The notes under the pieces are model-generated. The model was not told the DNA's origin, did no database searches, and was given only the letters and a program-made list of their open reading frames with translations. The position numbers and the translations under genes were made by a program. From NCBI RefSeq assembly GCF_016650815.1, contig NZ_JAEKEZ010000033.1, positions 1 to 64,000 on the forward strand: DNA of 64,000 nt, in the 5' to 3' direction. Source of the stretch: Pseudomonas sp. TH31. GTDB taxonomy: Bacteria; Pseudomonadota; Gammaproteobacteria; Pseudomonadales; Pseudomonadaceae. Positions within the stretch are counted from its first letter, which is position 1, and every line of letters starts with the position of its first letter. Positions 26,425 through 35,819 of this stretch are shown here, piece by piece.

Positions 26425-27618
26425 ATGACAACTTCACCCATTACCGCCCACATCATCCGCTCGGACGCCGAGGCCATCGCCGTCGCGCACAAGCTTGCTG
26501 CACGCTTCGCCGTCGAAGCCAGCGTCCGTGACCGCGAGCGACGCCTGCCGGTGGTCGAACTGGACGAGTTCTCCGCCAGCGGTCTTTGGGGTATCACCGT
26601 CCCCAAAGAATTTGGTGGTGCCGGCGTGTCCTACGTGACCGTCGCCGAAGTGATCAAGATCATTTCCGCCGCCGACTCATCGCTCGGCCAGATCCCGCAA
26701 AACCATCTCGGCGTGCTCGACATCCTGTTGCAAACCGCCACCGAGGAGCAGAAGCGCTATTACTTCGGCAAAGTCCTGCAAGGCTACCGTTTCGGCAATG
26801 CCTTCTCCGAATCCAAAAGCAAAAACGCCGGGGCCTTCGAAACCCGAATTCGCTTCGACCAGGACACCGCGCAAATCGACGGCGAAAAGTTCTACTGCAC
26901 CGGCGCGTTGTTCGCGCACATCGTGCCGGCGGTGGCGGTCAACGAACAGAATCAGGCCTTTATCGCTTTCATCGAGCGTGACAACCCTGGCCTGACGGTG
27001 ATCGACAGCTGGGACGGTTTCGGCCAGCGCACCACGGCCAGCGGCGGCGTCATCCTAAGCGCAGTCAAAGTCCCGCTCAGCGCTGTGATTCCGGCCCACA
27101 AGTCGTTCGACGAGCCCACCGCCGACGGCCCTATCTCGCAAATCATCCAGGCCGCCGTGGACACCGGCATCGCCGTCGGTGCATTGGCAGAAACCAAGCG
27201 CTACGCCCGCGAATCCCGGCCGTGGATCGACAGTGGCCAGGATCACGGCTGGCAGGACCCGTTCAGCATCGCCGCCATCGGTGACCTCGAATGGCGAGTC
27301 CACGGCACCGAAGCCATCCTGAAAAAGGCCGGCCTCGCCATCGACCAGGCGTTACTCAATCCCAACGAAGACACCGTGGCCCACGCTTCAGTGGTGGTCG
27401 CCCAAGCCAAAGTCTTGTCCGCCGAGATCGCCTTGCTCGCCAGCAGCAAGCTCTTCGAACTGGCCGGCACCCGCTCGGTGCTCGGCAAGTACAACCTCGA
27501 CCGTCACTGGCGCAACGCCCGGACCCACACGTTGCACGACCCGGCGCGCTGGAAATACCACCTGATCGGCAACTACCTGCTCAACGGCGTGAAGCCCGCG
27601 CGCCACGCCTGGAACTGA
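26425..27618 (+). CDS. sfnB: SfnB-family sulfur acquisition oxidoreductase (acyl-CoA dehydrogenase fold)
   Basis: A 397-residue flavoprotein with the acyl-CoA dehydrogenase fold but belonging to the SfnB/DszC group of FMN/FAD monooxygenase-like enzymes used in organosulfur metabolism. Landmarks are VPKEFGGAGVSYVTVAEV, GNAFSESKSKNAGAFET, GTRSVLGKYNLDRHWRNAR and HTLHDPARWKYHLIGNY. The catalytic carboxylate of true acyl-CoA dehydrogenases is not evident. A ribosome site CGGAG precedes ATG 26425. It is followed in the same direction by a short related protein and an LLM flavin enzyme, suggesting a two-component desulfurisation-like route under sulfate limitation (inferred). Confidence 0.85.
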   Translation: MTTSPITAHIIRSDAEAIAVAHKLAARFAVEASVRDRERRLPVVELDEFSASGLWGITVPKEFGGAGVSYVTVAEVIKIISAADSSLGQIPQNHLGVLDILLQTATEEQKRYYFGKVLQGYRFGNAFSESKSKNAGAFETRIRFDQDTAQIDGEKFYCTGALFAHIVPAVAVNEQNQAFIAFIERDNPGLTVIDSWDGFGQRTTASGGVILSAVKVPLSAVIPAHKSFDEPTADGPISQIIQAAVDTGIAVGALAETKRYARESRPWIDSGQDHGWQDPFSIAAIGDLEWRVHGTEAILKKAGLAIDQALLNPNEDTVAHASVVVAQAKVLSAEIALLASSKLFELAGTRSVLGKYNLDRHWRNARTHTLHDPARWKYHLIGNYLLNGVKPARHAWN

Positions 27619-27628
27619 GGAGCCCACC

Positions 27629-28066
27629 ATGAACGCTTTGACCCAACCGATTATTGCCGGACAACCCCTGGCCAAAAGTCAGCACGACTTGCACAACGCC
27701 CGCAGCCTGCTCGATGCAACGCTGCGCTTCGTTCGCCAACAGGCGCAAGCCACCGATGATCCTTACGTCATCAGCCGTTTCGGCGATTTGCACATCCGCA
27801 TTGAAGTCGCCGCGGCACTGCTCGAACGCGCCGAGGCGTTTCTGAATAGTGATGAAGACGATACCGAGATCAGCGTCGCCATCGCCGAGTCGCATCTGGC
27901 CAGCGCCGAAGCCTTGAATGCTGTCAGCAACGCCGAATTCGAACTCACCGGCCAACGCACCGCATTGCACGGATCGCTGCACGATCCGCTGTGCTGGAAG
28001 CTCCACCTCATCGGCAACTTCCGCCTCAACGGCATTCATCCCCCACGTTTTCGGAGTGCAGTTTGA
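27629..28066 (+). CDS. Stand-alone C-terminal acyl-CoA dehydrogenase-like domain
   Basis: A 145-residue helical protein that corresponds only to the C-terminal helical domain of the upstream enzyme. Its end (HDPLCWKLHLIGNFRLNG) matches the SfnB end (HDPARWKYHLIGNYLLNG). The N-terminal and middle flavin domains are absent, so it cannot bind FAD in the usual way. It has its own start with a GAGGAG site and its stop overlaps the next start (TGATG), so it is translated with the LLM gene. It may be a helper or subunit, or a worn duplicate. Confidence 0.75.
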   Translation: MNALTQPIIAGQPLAKSQHDLHNARSLLDATLRFVRQQAQATDDPYVISRFGDLHIRIEVAAALLERAEAFLNSDEDDTEISVAIAESHLASAEALNAVSNAEFELTGQRTALHGSLHDPLCWKLHLIGNFRLNGIHPPRFRSAV

Positions 28067-29469
28067 TGGCCCGTGAAATTCGTCTCAACGCCTTCGACAT
28101 GAACTGCGTCGGCCACCAGTCTCCGGGGTTATGGGCGCATCCGCGGGATCGCTCCTGGCAGTACAAGGACCTCGAATACTGGACCGACCTGGCGAAAATC
28201 CTTGAGCGTGGCAAGTTCGACGGCTTGTTCATCGCCGACGTACTCGGCATTTACGACGTCTACAACGGCAACGGTGACGCGGCGATCCGTCAGGCGGCGC
28301 AGGTGCCGGTCAACGATCCGCTGCAACTCATCCCGCCGATGGCGCTGGTCACCGAGCACCTGGGTTTTGGCCTGACCGCGTCGTTATCCTTCGAACACCC
28401 GTACCCGTTCGCCCGACGCCTGTCGACCCTCGATCACCTGACCAAGGGCCGCGCCGGCTGGAACATCGTCACCTCGTACCTGGAGAGCGGCGCGAAGAAC
28501 CTCGGTCAGAAAAACCAGACCGAGCACGACGCCCGCTACGACTTCGCCGAAGAATATCTGGAAGTTTGCTACAAGCTCTGGGAAGGCAGTTGGGAAGAGG
28601 GCGCGATCCTGCGTGATCGCGAGCGCAGGATTTTCAGCGACCCGAGCAAAATCCATGAAATCCAGCACCTCGGCAAACACTTCCAGGTGCCGGGCATTCA
28701 CCTTTGCGAGCCTTCGCCACAGCGCACGCCTGTGTTGTATCAGGCCGGTGCGTCGAGTCGCGGCAAGCAGTTCGCTGCTGAACATGCCGAATGCGTGTTT
28801 GTCGCGGCGCCGTCGAAAGTGCTGCTGAAGAAGACCGTTGCCGATATTCGTCGTCGGGCGGCTGAAGCGGGGCGCGATCCGAAGAAGATCCTGATCTTCA
28901 ACCTGCAAACGGTGATCCTCGGCGAAACTGACGCCAAGGCCAAGGCCAAGTTTGAGGAATACAAAACCTGGGTCAGCTACGAGGGCGCCATGGCGTTGAT
29001 CTCGGGCTGGACCGGGATTGATTTCAGCCAGTTCAAACCGGATGAGCCGCTCAAGCACGTACACACCAATGCGATTCAGTCGGCGGTGGAGGCGTTCTCC
29101 ACGGCGGACCCGAACAAGGTCTGGACTCCGAATGAGTTGGCGGATTGGGTCGGCATCGGCGGCTTCGGGCCGCTGTTTGTCGGCAACCCGCAAACCGTTG
29201 CCGACCTGCTGCAAGAGTGGGTCGAAGAGACCGACGTGGACGGGTTCAACCTGGCCTATGCGTTGACCCATGAAACCTTCATCGATGCCGTGGAGTTACT
29301 CGTGCCCGAGTTGCAGAAGCGTGGCGTGTACAAAACCGAATATGCGCCGGGGACCTTGCGCGAGAAATTGTTCGGCGAAGGCCCGCGATTGCCGGAGATT
29401 CATCCGGGGGCGGGGTATCGGGACCTGGCGGCGTTGCGGCAGCAGGACAAAAAGCTGGTGTCTGCCTAA
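28066..29469 (+). CDS. LLM-class flavin-dependent monooxygenase (NtaA/SnaA/DszA family)
   Basis: A 467-residue reduced-flavin-dependent monooxygenase related to DszA, DmoA and NtaA. N-terminus MAREIRLNAFDMNCVGHQSP, TIM-barrel core with FDGLFIADVLGIYDVYNG, TKGRAGWNIVTSYLES and GFNLAYALTHETFIDAV. It would cleave C-S or C-N bonds using FMNH2 from a separate reductase not seen here. ATG 28066 overlaps the upstream stop by one base. With the SfnB-like enzyme it resembles the DszC/DszA pairing. Confidence 0.88.
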   Translation: MAREIRLNAFDMNCVGHQSPGLWAHPRDRSWQYKDLEYWTDLAKILERGKFDGLFIADVLGIYDVYNGNGDAAIRQAAQVPVNDPLQLIPPMALVTEHLGFGLTASLSFEHPYPFARRLSTLDHLTKGRAGWNIVTSYLESGAKNLGQKNQTEHDARYDFAEEYLEVCYKLWEGSWEEGAILRDRERRIFSDPSKIHEIQHLGKHFQVPGIHLCEPSPQRTPVLYQAGASSRGKQFAAEHAECVFVAAPSKVLLKKTVADIRRRAAEAGRDPKKILIFNLQTVILGETDAKAKAKFEEYKTWVSYEGAMALISGWTGIDFSQFKPDEPLKHVHTNAIQSAVEAFSTADPNKVWTPNELADWVGIGGFGPLFVGNPQTVADLLQEWVEETDVDGFNLAYALTHETFIDAVELLVPELQKRGVYKTEYAPGTLREKLFGEGPRLPEIHPGAGYRDLAALRQQDKKLVSA

Positions 29470-29492
29470 ACAATTTCAACGCAACACAAATC

Positions 29493-29990
29493 CCTGTGGG
29501 AGCGAGCTTGTTCGCGAAGGGGCCGGCACATTCAACATCAGTGTTGCCAGATACACCGCTTTCGCGAGCAGGCTCGCTCCCACAGTTGATCGGGTTGCAC
29601 ACAAATACCCAGACCGGCATAGAACCCCTGCAGGAGCAAAGCTTGCTCGCGAAGAGGCCAGCACATTCAACAGTGATGTCGCCTGTTAGACCACCATCGC
29701 AAGCAGGCTCGCTCCCACAGTTGATCGGGTTGCACACAAATACCCAGCCCGACATAGAACCCCGGCAGGAGCGAAGCTTGCTCGTGAAGAGGCCAGCACA
29801 TTCAACAGTGATGTCGCCTGTTAGACCGCTATCGCAAGCAGGTTCGCTCCCACAGTTGATCGGGTTGCACACAAATACCCAGACCGACATAGAACCCCTG
29901 TAGGAGCAAAGCTTGCTCGCGAAGAGGCCAGCACATTCAACAGTGATTTGCCTGTTAGACCGCCATCGCGAGCAGGCCCGCTCCCACAGG
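29493..29990. repeat. Tandem array of 135-bp REP-containing units
   Basis: About 3.6 copies of a unit whose CACAGTTGATCGGGTTGCAC landmark starts at 29581, 29716 and 29851, with a final CACAG at 29985: spacings of 135, 135 and 134. Each unit holds one GGAGCAAAGCTTGCTCGCG / GCAAGCAGGCTCGCTCC inverted pair plus a fixed linker. It fills the 587-base gap between the LLM gene and the ABC operon. No gene is present; a repetitive minus-strand frame is a by-product. Confidence 0.92.
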
Positions 29991-30056
29991 GGACGGCGAT
30001 AACCCTTAGCCCAGCGGACCACCGCACGCTTTTGCCCATGACATAGAGGTCAATCC

Positions 30057-30961
30057 ATGAGCGTGCATGAACTCAAACGTCCGCCCAGTGCGGACACTGC
30101 CGAGTGGCAGGTCAAGGCGCCCCAGGCCTTGGAGCAATTGCGCCACTGGGGGCAGGTCGCTCCGTTGCAAACGGCGTTGCGGCACAAGCGCCACGGTCAG
30201 TGGTTTGTCTGGCGCTGGATCGATGCCTTGCGCGATGTCGAGCGGTTGGCCGATGGCTTGCGCCAGCAGGGTTTTACTGAAGACTCGCGGCTGGCCCTGA
30301 GCGGTGCCTTCGAACCGGATCTGTTGCTGCTGGCCTTGGCTGCGAGACATTTGGGCGGTGAAGTGCTGACAGTGTCCGACACCCTCGACACCGAGGCGCT
30401 GCACAAAGTGCTGTGGCGCAGCCGGCCAACTCACGCCTTCGTTCAGGGCCGGCAACCCCGGCAACTGTGGCTCAACCACGGCCAATCGCTGTTGGATTTC
30501 ACCGAGCTGCTCGGCCCGGTGGAGCCGCCGCAACGCCTGCGTCTGGGTAGCGTCGGCGCCCAGCTCTGGAGCGAAGAGGGCACCCAATGGCAGGACGGCC
30601 TCGGTGTGTTGCTCGATCAATGGCTGGCCAGCGGCCAAGCCCTGGCCTTCCCGGAAAGCCCCGGCAGCGCCAGCCGTGATCGCCGGGAAGTCGTCCCGTC
30701 CGGGTTGGTGCTGTCCGCCGAACGCCTGCAACGGCTGGCCGATGAAATCGACAGCCGTCTCGCACCGCTGGGCACCTGGCGCCGCCGCCTCTGCGACTGG
30801 GCCATCGCCCACCCAGAGAAAGGCTTGCAACGGCTGATCAAAAACCGCGTTCGCCGACTGCTGGGCTTCAACAACCTGCATTTCATCTGGCAAGCCCCCG
30901 CACGCCCGGCGCTCAACCCGCGCCAACCTGGCTTGCCGAATTCAAACGGGACATCGCATGA
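30057..30961 (+). CDS. Shortened AMP-dependent acyl-CoA ligase-like protein (frameshifted at 3' end)
   Basis: First gene of the ABC operon, about 302 residues after repair. The N-terminal 120 residues resemble long-chain acyl-CoA ligases (RHKRHGQWFVWRWIDALRDV, SRLALSGAFEPDLLLLALAA), and RLCDWAIAHPEKGLQRLIKN resembles the mid-region of FadD15-like ligases. The P-loop (SGTTG-type) and the adenylation motifs are absent, so catalysis is unlikely. Adding one C to CCCCC 30895-30899 changes an improbable C-terminus to TWLAEFKRDIA with TGA overlapping the next ATG (ATGA, 30958-30961). Full-length ligases commonly accompany this type of ABC operon; this one has shrunk by half. Confidence 0.65.
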
Positions 30962-31734
30962 GCTCGACCGATTCCATCCTGCAAGTCAGTGGCATTTCCC
31001 TGTCGTTCAAAGGCGTGAAGGCGATCAACGACTTGTCCTTCGACGTGCGCAAGGGCGAGATCTGCGCGCTGATCGGCCCCAACGGCGCGGGCAAGAGTTC
31101 GCTGCTTAACGTACTGAACGGTGTGTACTGCCTTGATGCCGGCTCGATAGTCTTCGAGCAGCAGCCATTCAAGCGCATCGACCCGCTGAGCGCCGCGCGC
31201 AGGGGCATCGGTCGTACGTTCCAGAACAACGCGCTGTTCAAGAAAATGAGCGTGATCGACAACATCCTCACAGGCCTGTCCCGGCATCTGCGCAGCAGTT
31301 TCATTGAGCAGGCGCTGGGCTTGCCGAGAGCCCGCCGAGAAGCCGAAGACTTCCGCCAGCAGGCCCAGGGCATTCTCGAGCTCCTCGAACTGCAAGCCTG
31401 TCGCGACGTGCCGGTGGGCAATCTGTCCTACGGCCTGCAAAAGCGCGTGGAGCTGGGCCGCGCCTTGATCGCCGGCCCGCGCCTGTTGTTGCTCGACGAA
31501 CCGATGGCCGGGATGAACGCTGAAGAAAAACAGGAAATGGCCCGGTTCATCGCCGACATCAACCGCGACCTCGGCACCACCGTGGTGCTGATCGAACACG
31601 ACATGAGCGTGGTCATGGGTCTGTCCGACCACGTGGTGGTGCTTGATTACGGGCGTAAGGTCGGCGACGGCACGCCCGCCGAAGTGCAGGCCGATCCCGA
31701 CGTGATCGCGGCGTATCTGGGAGTGGTGCACTGA
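30958..31734 (+). CDS. Branched-chain-type ABC transporter ATPase (LivG-like)
   Basis: A 258-residue ATPase with Walker A GPNGAGKSS, signature LSYGLQKRVELGRAL and Walker B LLLLDEPMAGM. FQNNALFKKMSVIDNILTG and the C-terminal DPDVIAAYLG are LivG features. It overlaps both neighbours and belongs to a HAAT-family importer with two permeases, two ATPases and one binding protein. Confidence 0.92.
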   Translation: MSSTDSILQVSGISLSFKGVKAINDLSFDVRKGEICALIGPNGAGKSSLLNVLNGVYCLDAGSIVFEQQPFKRIDPLSAARRGIGRTFQNNALFKKMSVIDNILTGLSRHLRSSFIEQALGLPRARREAEDFRQQAQGILELLELQACRDVPVGNLSYGLQKRVELGRALIAGPRLLLLDEPMAGMNAEEKQEMARFIADINRDLGTTVVLIEHDMSVVMGLSDHVVVLDYGRKVGDGTPAEVQADPDVIAAYLGVVH

Positions 31735-32615
31735 TGACGTTCTTCTTCGAAACCCTGCTCGGCGGCTTGCTCGCCGGGACCATGTATTCGCTGGTTGCCA
31801 TTGGTTTTGTGCTGATCTACAAGGCCAGCGGTGTGTTCAATTTTGCCCAGGGTTCGATGCTCCTTTTCGCCGCGCTGACCTTCGTCAGCCTGCACGACCA
31901 GGGCGTGCCGTTCGCCTTGGCATTGTTGCTGAGCGTCGTGGTGATGATCATCGGCGCGTTGCTGATCGAGCGGCTGGTGCTGCGGCCATTGGTCAATCGC
32001 TCGCAGATCACCCTGTTCATGGCCACCCTCGGGCTGTCGTTCATCATTGAAGGCCTGGCCCAAGGCTTGATGGGTTCGCAGGTGCGGGCGCTGGATCTGG
32101 GCATCGACGACGTGCCGATTTTCATCGGCGGGTTGATGGTCAGCCAGTTCGATCTGATCGCCGCCGCAGCCGCCATCGTGCTGGTGACGGTGTTGGCGCT
32201 GCTGTTCAACAAGACCCGGATCGGCGTGTCCCTGCGCGCCGTGGCGGATGACACCACCGCCGCCTTGTCGATCGGTATCAACCTCAATCGTATCTGGCAG
32301 ATCGTCTGGGCGGTGGCCGGCGTGGTCGGGCTGGTGGCCGGGTTGCTCTGGGGGGCGCGGCAAGGGGTGCAATTCTCCCTGTCGCTGGTGGTGCTCAAGG
32401 CCTTGCCGGTGTTGATCATTGGCGGCTTCACCTCGATCGGCGGGGCGATTGTCGGCGGGCTGATTGTCGGTGCGGCGGAGAACCTTGCCGAGGTCTACAT
32501 CGGCCCGCTGATCGGCGGCGGCATCACGCCGTGGTTCGCTTACGTCCTGGCTTTGGCCTTCCTGTACATCCGTCCCGCCGGCCTGTTCGGCGAGCACGCC
32601 ATCGAGCGAGTCTGA
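31734..32615 (+). CDS. Branched-chain-type ABC permease (LivH-like)
   Basis: Inner-membrane permease of 293 residues, about eight helices. The N-terminal GGLLAGTMYSLVAIGFVLIY and VFNFAQGSM segments and VLKALPVLIIGGFTSIGGAIVGG are typical of LivH. The start shares a base with the upstream stop. Its partner permease follows after four bases. Confidence 0.92.
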   Translation: MTFFFETLLGGLLAGTMYSLVAIGFVLIYKASGVFNFAQGSMLLFAALTFVSLHDQGVPFALALLLSVVVMIIGALLIERLVLRPLVNRSQITLFMATLGLSFIIEGLAQGLMGSQVRALDLGIDDVPIFIGGLMVSQFDLIAAAAAIVLVTVLALLFNKTRIGVSLRAVADDTTAALSIGINLNRIWQIVWAVAGVVGLVAGLLWGARQGVQFSLSLVVLKALPVLIIGGFTSIGGAIVGGLIVGAAENLAEVYIGPLIGGGITPWFAYVLALAFLYIRPAGLFGEHAIERV

Positions 32616-32619
32616 ACTC

Positions 32620-33669
32620 ATGTCGATTTCCCTTACCCGTGAAACCGCGCCATCGGTGTTGATCCAGCGGCGTGTGCCGTTTGGGTTGCCGGGCCTGTTG
32701 TTGATCGCTTTCGTGATCGTGCCGCTGACCGGCAACGACTATTGGCTGAATGCGATTTTGATTCCTTTTCTGGTGTTGTCCCTGGCCGGGCTCGGCCTCA
32801 ACCTGCTGACCGGATACACCGGCCAGACCTCGGTCGGTGCGGCCGGGTTTATGGCGGTCGGCGCTTTCGCGACCTACGGTTTTCTGCTGCGTTTGCCGGA
32901 ACTTGGTTTGCCGGTGGCACTGCTCGGTGGCGGATTGATCAGCGCCGTAGTGGGTTTCGTCTTCGGTCTGCCGAGTTCGCGGATAAAAGGCTTTTACCTG
33001 ATGGTCACGACGCTGGCGGCGCAATTCTTCCTTGAGTGGCTGTTCGTCAAATTTCCCTGGTTCTACAACTACGGCTCCTCGGGGACCATCTCCGCACCGA
33101 AACTGGCGCTGTTTGGCCATGACCTCAATACCCCGGTCGGCCGTTATTTGCTGACGCTGACGACGGTGCTGCTGTTGACCTGGATTGCGATCAACCTGGT
33201 GAAAAGCCAGATCGGCCGCAACTGGATGGCGATCCGCGACATGGACACTGCCGCTGCCGTCATCGGCATCCCGGTGGTGCGCTACAAGCACCTGGCGTTC
33301 GCCGTCAGCTCGTTCTACCTCGGCATCGCCGGTGCGCTGTGGGCCTTCGCCTACCTGGGCACCGCCAGCGCCAGCAGCTTCGATATCAATCGGTCGTTCC
33401 AGATCCTCTTCATCATCATTATCGGTGGCATGGGCAGCATCGCCGGCAACTTCGTCGGCGCGGCGTTTATCAGCCTGCTGCCGATCCTGCTCAGCCACGC
33501 CGGGCAGGCCTTGTTCGGTGGAGCGGTGGACGCCGGGCAACTGCAAAACCTGCAAAAAATCATCTTCGGCGTACTGATCATCCTGTTCCTGATCAAGGAG
33601 CCGGAAGGCCTGATTCGCCTGCTGAACAACCTTCGTGAACGGCTGCGTCACTGGCCGCTGCGCTTCTGA
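32620..33669 (+). CDS. Branched-chain-type ABC permease (LivM-like)
   Basis: Second permease, 349 residues, with LAGLGLNLLTGYTGQTSVG, NWMAIRDMDTAAAVIGIPV and FIIIIGGMGSIAGNFVGAAF as LivM landmarks. It would form the channel heterodimer with the preceding protein. A C-terminal extension (LRERLRHWPLRF) is basic and cytoplasmic. Confidence 0.92.
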   Translation: MSISLTRETAPSVLIQRRVPFGLPGLLLIAFVIVPLTGNDYWLNAILIPFLVLSLAGLGLNLLTGYTGQTSVGAAGFMAVGAFATYGFLLRLPELGLPVALLGGGLISAVVGFVFGLPSSRIKGFYLMVTTLAAQFFLEWLFVKFPWFYNYGSSGTISAPKLALFGHDLNTPVGRYLLTLTTVLLLTWIAINLVKSQIGRNWMAIRDMDTAAAVIGIPVVRYKHLAFAVSSFYLGIAGALWAFAYLGTASASSFDINRSFQILFIIIIGGMGSIAGNFVGAAFISLLPILLSHAGQALFGGAVDAGQLQNLQKIIFGVLIILFLIKEPEGLIRLLNNLRERLRHWPLRF

Positions 33670-33694
33670 ATTCCTGACCTGGTAGAGAGACAAC

Positions 33695-35035
33695 ATGCGT
33701 GCATCCTTGAAACGTTCACTGGTCGGCGCCGCTCTGACGCTGGCAGTTCTCAGCAGCGCGGTACCGGTGGTCCAGGCTTCGCCGGACCAGCAATTCTTCC
33801 CGTTGGCCACTTACCGCGTCGGCGCCTACGCCTCCAGCGGCGTGCAGGTGTGGGCCGGGATGCTCGATTACCTGAACTACATCAACGAGGTGGAGGGCGG
33901 GATCAACGGCGTGAAACTGGTCTGGCAGGAATGCGAGACCGAATGGACGGCGGAGAAGGGTATCGAGTGCTATGAGCGCTTCAAGAAAGGCCTGGATGGC
34001 GCCCCGGTGGCGATCTATTCCCCCAACGGCGCCCCGGCGGCGTATGCCCTGAGTGAGCGGGCCGAGGTCGACAAGATCCCGCTGATCACCCTCGGCTACG
34101 GCCGCACCGAAGCCACCGACGGCACGGTGTTCCCCTACAACTTTCCGGTGATGCTGACCTTCTACAGCGAGGCGTCGAGCCTGATCAACTACATCGCCCA
34201 GCGCGAGGGCGGCTTCGACAAACTCAAGGGCAAGAAAATCGCCACGGTCTACCACGACTCGGCTTACGGTCGCGAAACCCTTGGCCCGCTGAAATTGCTG
34301 GCCGAGAAGTACGGTTTCGAAAACATCCAGATTCCGGTAGCGGATCCGGGCAACGAACAGTCGGCGCAATGGCGGCAGATTCGCCAGCTCAACCCGGACT
34401 GGGTATTCCTGCGCACCTGGGGTGTGTCGACGCCGGTGGCAGTGAAGACGGCTGCACGTTTCGGCTTCCCGGTGGACCACATCGTCGGCGACATCTGGGC
34501 CAGCTCCAGCGAAGACGTGTTGCCCGCAGGCGCCGCCGCCAAAGGTTATCTGGCGCTGACGCCATACCCGGCCGGCACGGATTTCGAGATCCACAAACGC
34601 CTCAAGCAATACATCCTCGACCAGGGTAAAAGCGACCTCAAGGACCTGAAGAATTTCGGCAGCGTCTACTACAACTCCGGGCTGGTGAATGCGGCGGTAA
34701 TGGTCGAGGCGATCCGCACGGCGCAGGGCAAGTTTGGTAAACGTCCCTTGAATGGCGAAGAAGGTCGCTGGGGCCTGGAACACTTGAACATCGACGACGC
34801 TCGACTCAAGGGCATGGGCTACTTCGGGTTGATGCAAAACCTCAAGTTGTCCTGCAAGGATCACGAGGGCGGTGGTTCGGCGCGGGTCCAGCAGTGGGAT
34901 GGCGCCAACTGGACGCTGATCAGCGACTGGATCCCGGCGGATCGCGCCTTGCTGCGGCCCTTGATCGATGAAAAATCAGCGGCGTTCGCCAAGGAAAAAG
35001 GCCTGACGCCACGTACCTGCAACGGGGATGAGTGA
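33695..35035 (+). CDS. ABC transporter substrate-binding protein (HAAT family, long form)
   Basis: A 446-residue periplasmic protein, longer than classical LivJ (about 370). The signal peptide runs to about residue 28 (VPVVQAS). The fold is Peripla_BP_6 (INGVKLVWQECETEWTAEKG, IATVYHDSAYGRETLGPLK, DWVFLRTWGVSTPVAVK). The long form, together with a ligase-like gene, is typical of importers proposed for aromatic or fatty acids and not for amino acids. Ligand unknown. Confidence 0.9.
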   Translation: MRASLKRSLVGAALTLAVLSSAVPVVQASPDQQFFPLATYRVGAYASSGVQVWAGMLDYLNYINEVEGGINGVKLVWQECETEWTAEKGIECYERFKKGLDGAPVAIYSPNGAPAAYALSERAEVDKIPLITLGYGRTEATDGTVFPYNFPVMLTFYSEASSLINYIAQREGGFDKLKGKKIATVYHDSAYGRETLGPLKLLAEKYGFENIQIPVADPGNEQSAQWRQIRQLNPDWVFLRTWGVSTPVAVKTAARFGFPVDHIVGDIWASSSEDVLPAGAAAKGYLALTPYPAGTDFEIHKRLKQYILDQGKSDLKDLKNFGSVYYNSGLVNAAVMVEAIRTAQGKFGKRPLNGEEGRWGLEHLNIDDARLKGMGYFGLMQNLKLSCKDHEGGGSARVQQWDGANWTLISDWIPADRALLRPLIDEKSAAFAKEKGLTPRTCNGDE

Positions 35036-35038
35036 GCC

Positions 35039-35806
35039 ATGAGCCAGGCCGTCAGCGACATTGCCGCCAATGACCTGTTGCAGGTCAAAGATATCGAAGT
35101 GATCTACGACGGCGCGATCCTCGCCGTGGCCGGGGTGTCGCTGACGGTGCCCAAGGGCGGCATCGTTGCATTGCTCGGGGCCAACGGCGCGGGCAAAAGC
35201 ACCACGCTCAAGGCGATTTCCGGGCTGGTGCGCGCCGAGCGCGCCGAAGTCAGTCGCGGCAGCATCGAGTTTCTGGGGCGCGATACGGCGGGCGTCGATC
35301 CGAGCGTGCGGGTGCGCCAGGGCATGGTGCATGTGCTGGAAGGTCGACACGTGTTCGCGCAGTTGACCGTCGAGGACAACCTGCGCAGCGGCGGATTTGT
35401 CCGGCGCTTGAGTCGCCAGGACATGGCCCGGGATCTGGAGCGCATCTACGCCTGGTTCCCCCGGCTGAAAACCAGGCGCAAGACCCAGGCCGGGCTGACG
35501 TCCGGCGGTGAGCAGCAGATGGTCGCCATCGGCCGGGCGTTGATGACGCGTCCTACTTTGGTACTGCTAGATGAACCTTCCATGGGTTTGGCGCCTATTA
35601 TCGTCCAGGAGATTTTCGAGATCATTGCCCAGCTCAATCGCGACGGGCAGGTGAGCTTCCTGATTGCCGAGCAAAACATTAATGTGGCGCTCAAGTACGC
35701 CTCCCACGCCTACGTGCTCGACACCGGGCGCGTCGTGTTGTCCGGCAGCGCCGAGGCACTGCTGGCGCGTGGCGATTTGCACGACTTTTACCTGGGCAAA
35801 CACTGA
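35039..35806 (+). CDS. Branched-chain-type ABC transporter ATPase (LivF-like)
   Basis: Second ATPase, 255 residues: Walker A GANGAGKST, signature TSGGEQQMVAIGRAL, Walker B LVLLDEPSMGLAP. The N-terminus (LQVKDIEVIYDGAILAVAGV) is LivF-like. It starts three bases after the binding-protein stop. Confidence 0.92.
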   Translation: MSQAVSDIAANDLLQVKDIEVIYDGAILAVAGVSLTVPKGGIVALLGANGAGKSTTLKAISGLVRAERAEVSRGSIEFLGRDTAGVDPSVRVRQGMVHVLEGRHVFAQLTVEDNLRSGGFVRRLSRQDMARDLERIYAWFPRLKTRRKTQAGLTSGGEQQMVAIGRALMTRPTLVLLDEPSMGLAPIIVQEIFEIIAQLNRDGQVSFLIAEQNINVALKYASHAYVLDTGRVVLSGSAEALLARGDLHDFYLGKH

Positions 35807-35819
35807 CCATGAGAACGCC

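Noticed and set aside
29493..29990. Possible CRISPR array
   Set aside because: The units are 135 bp and almost identical throughout; there are no short repeats separated by unique spacers, and no cas genes.
29279..30022. Minus-strand frame encoding a repeated WVFVCNPINCGSEP unit
   Set aside because: The repeat follows from translating the 135-bp REP array; it has no ribosome site and starts inside the repeats.
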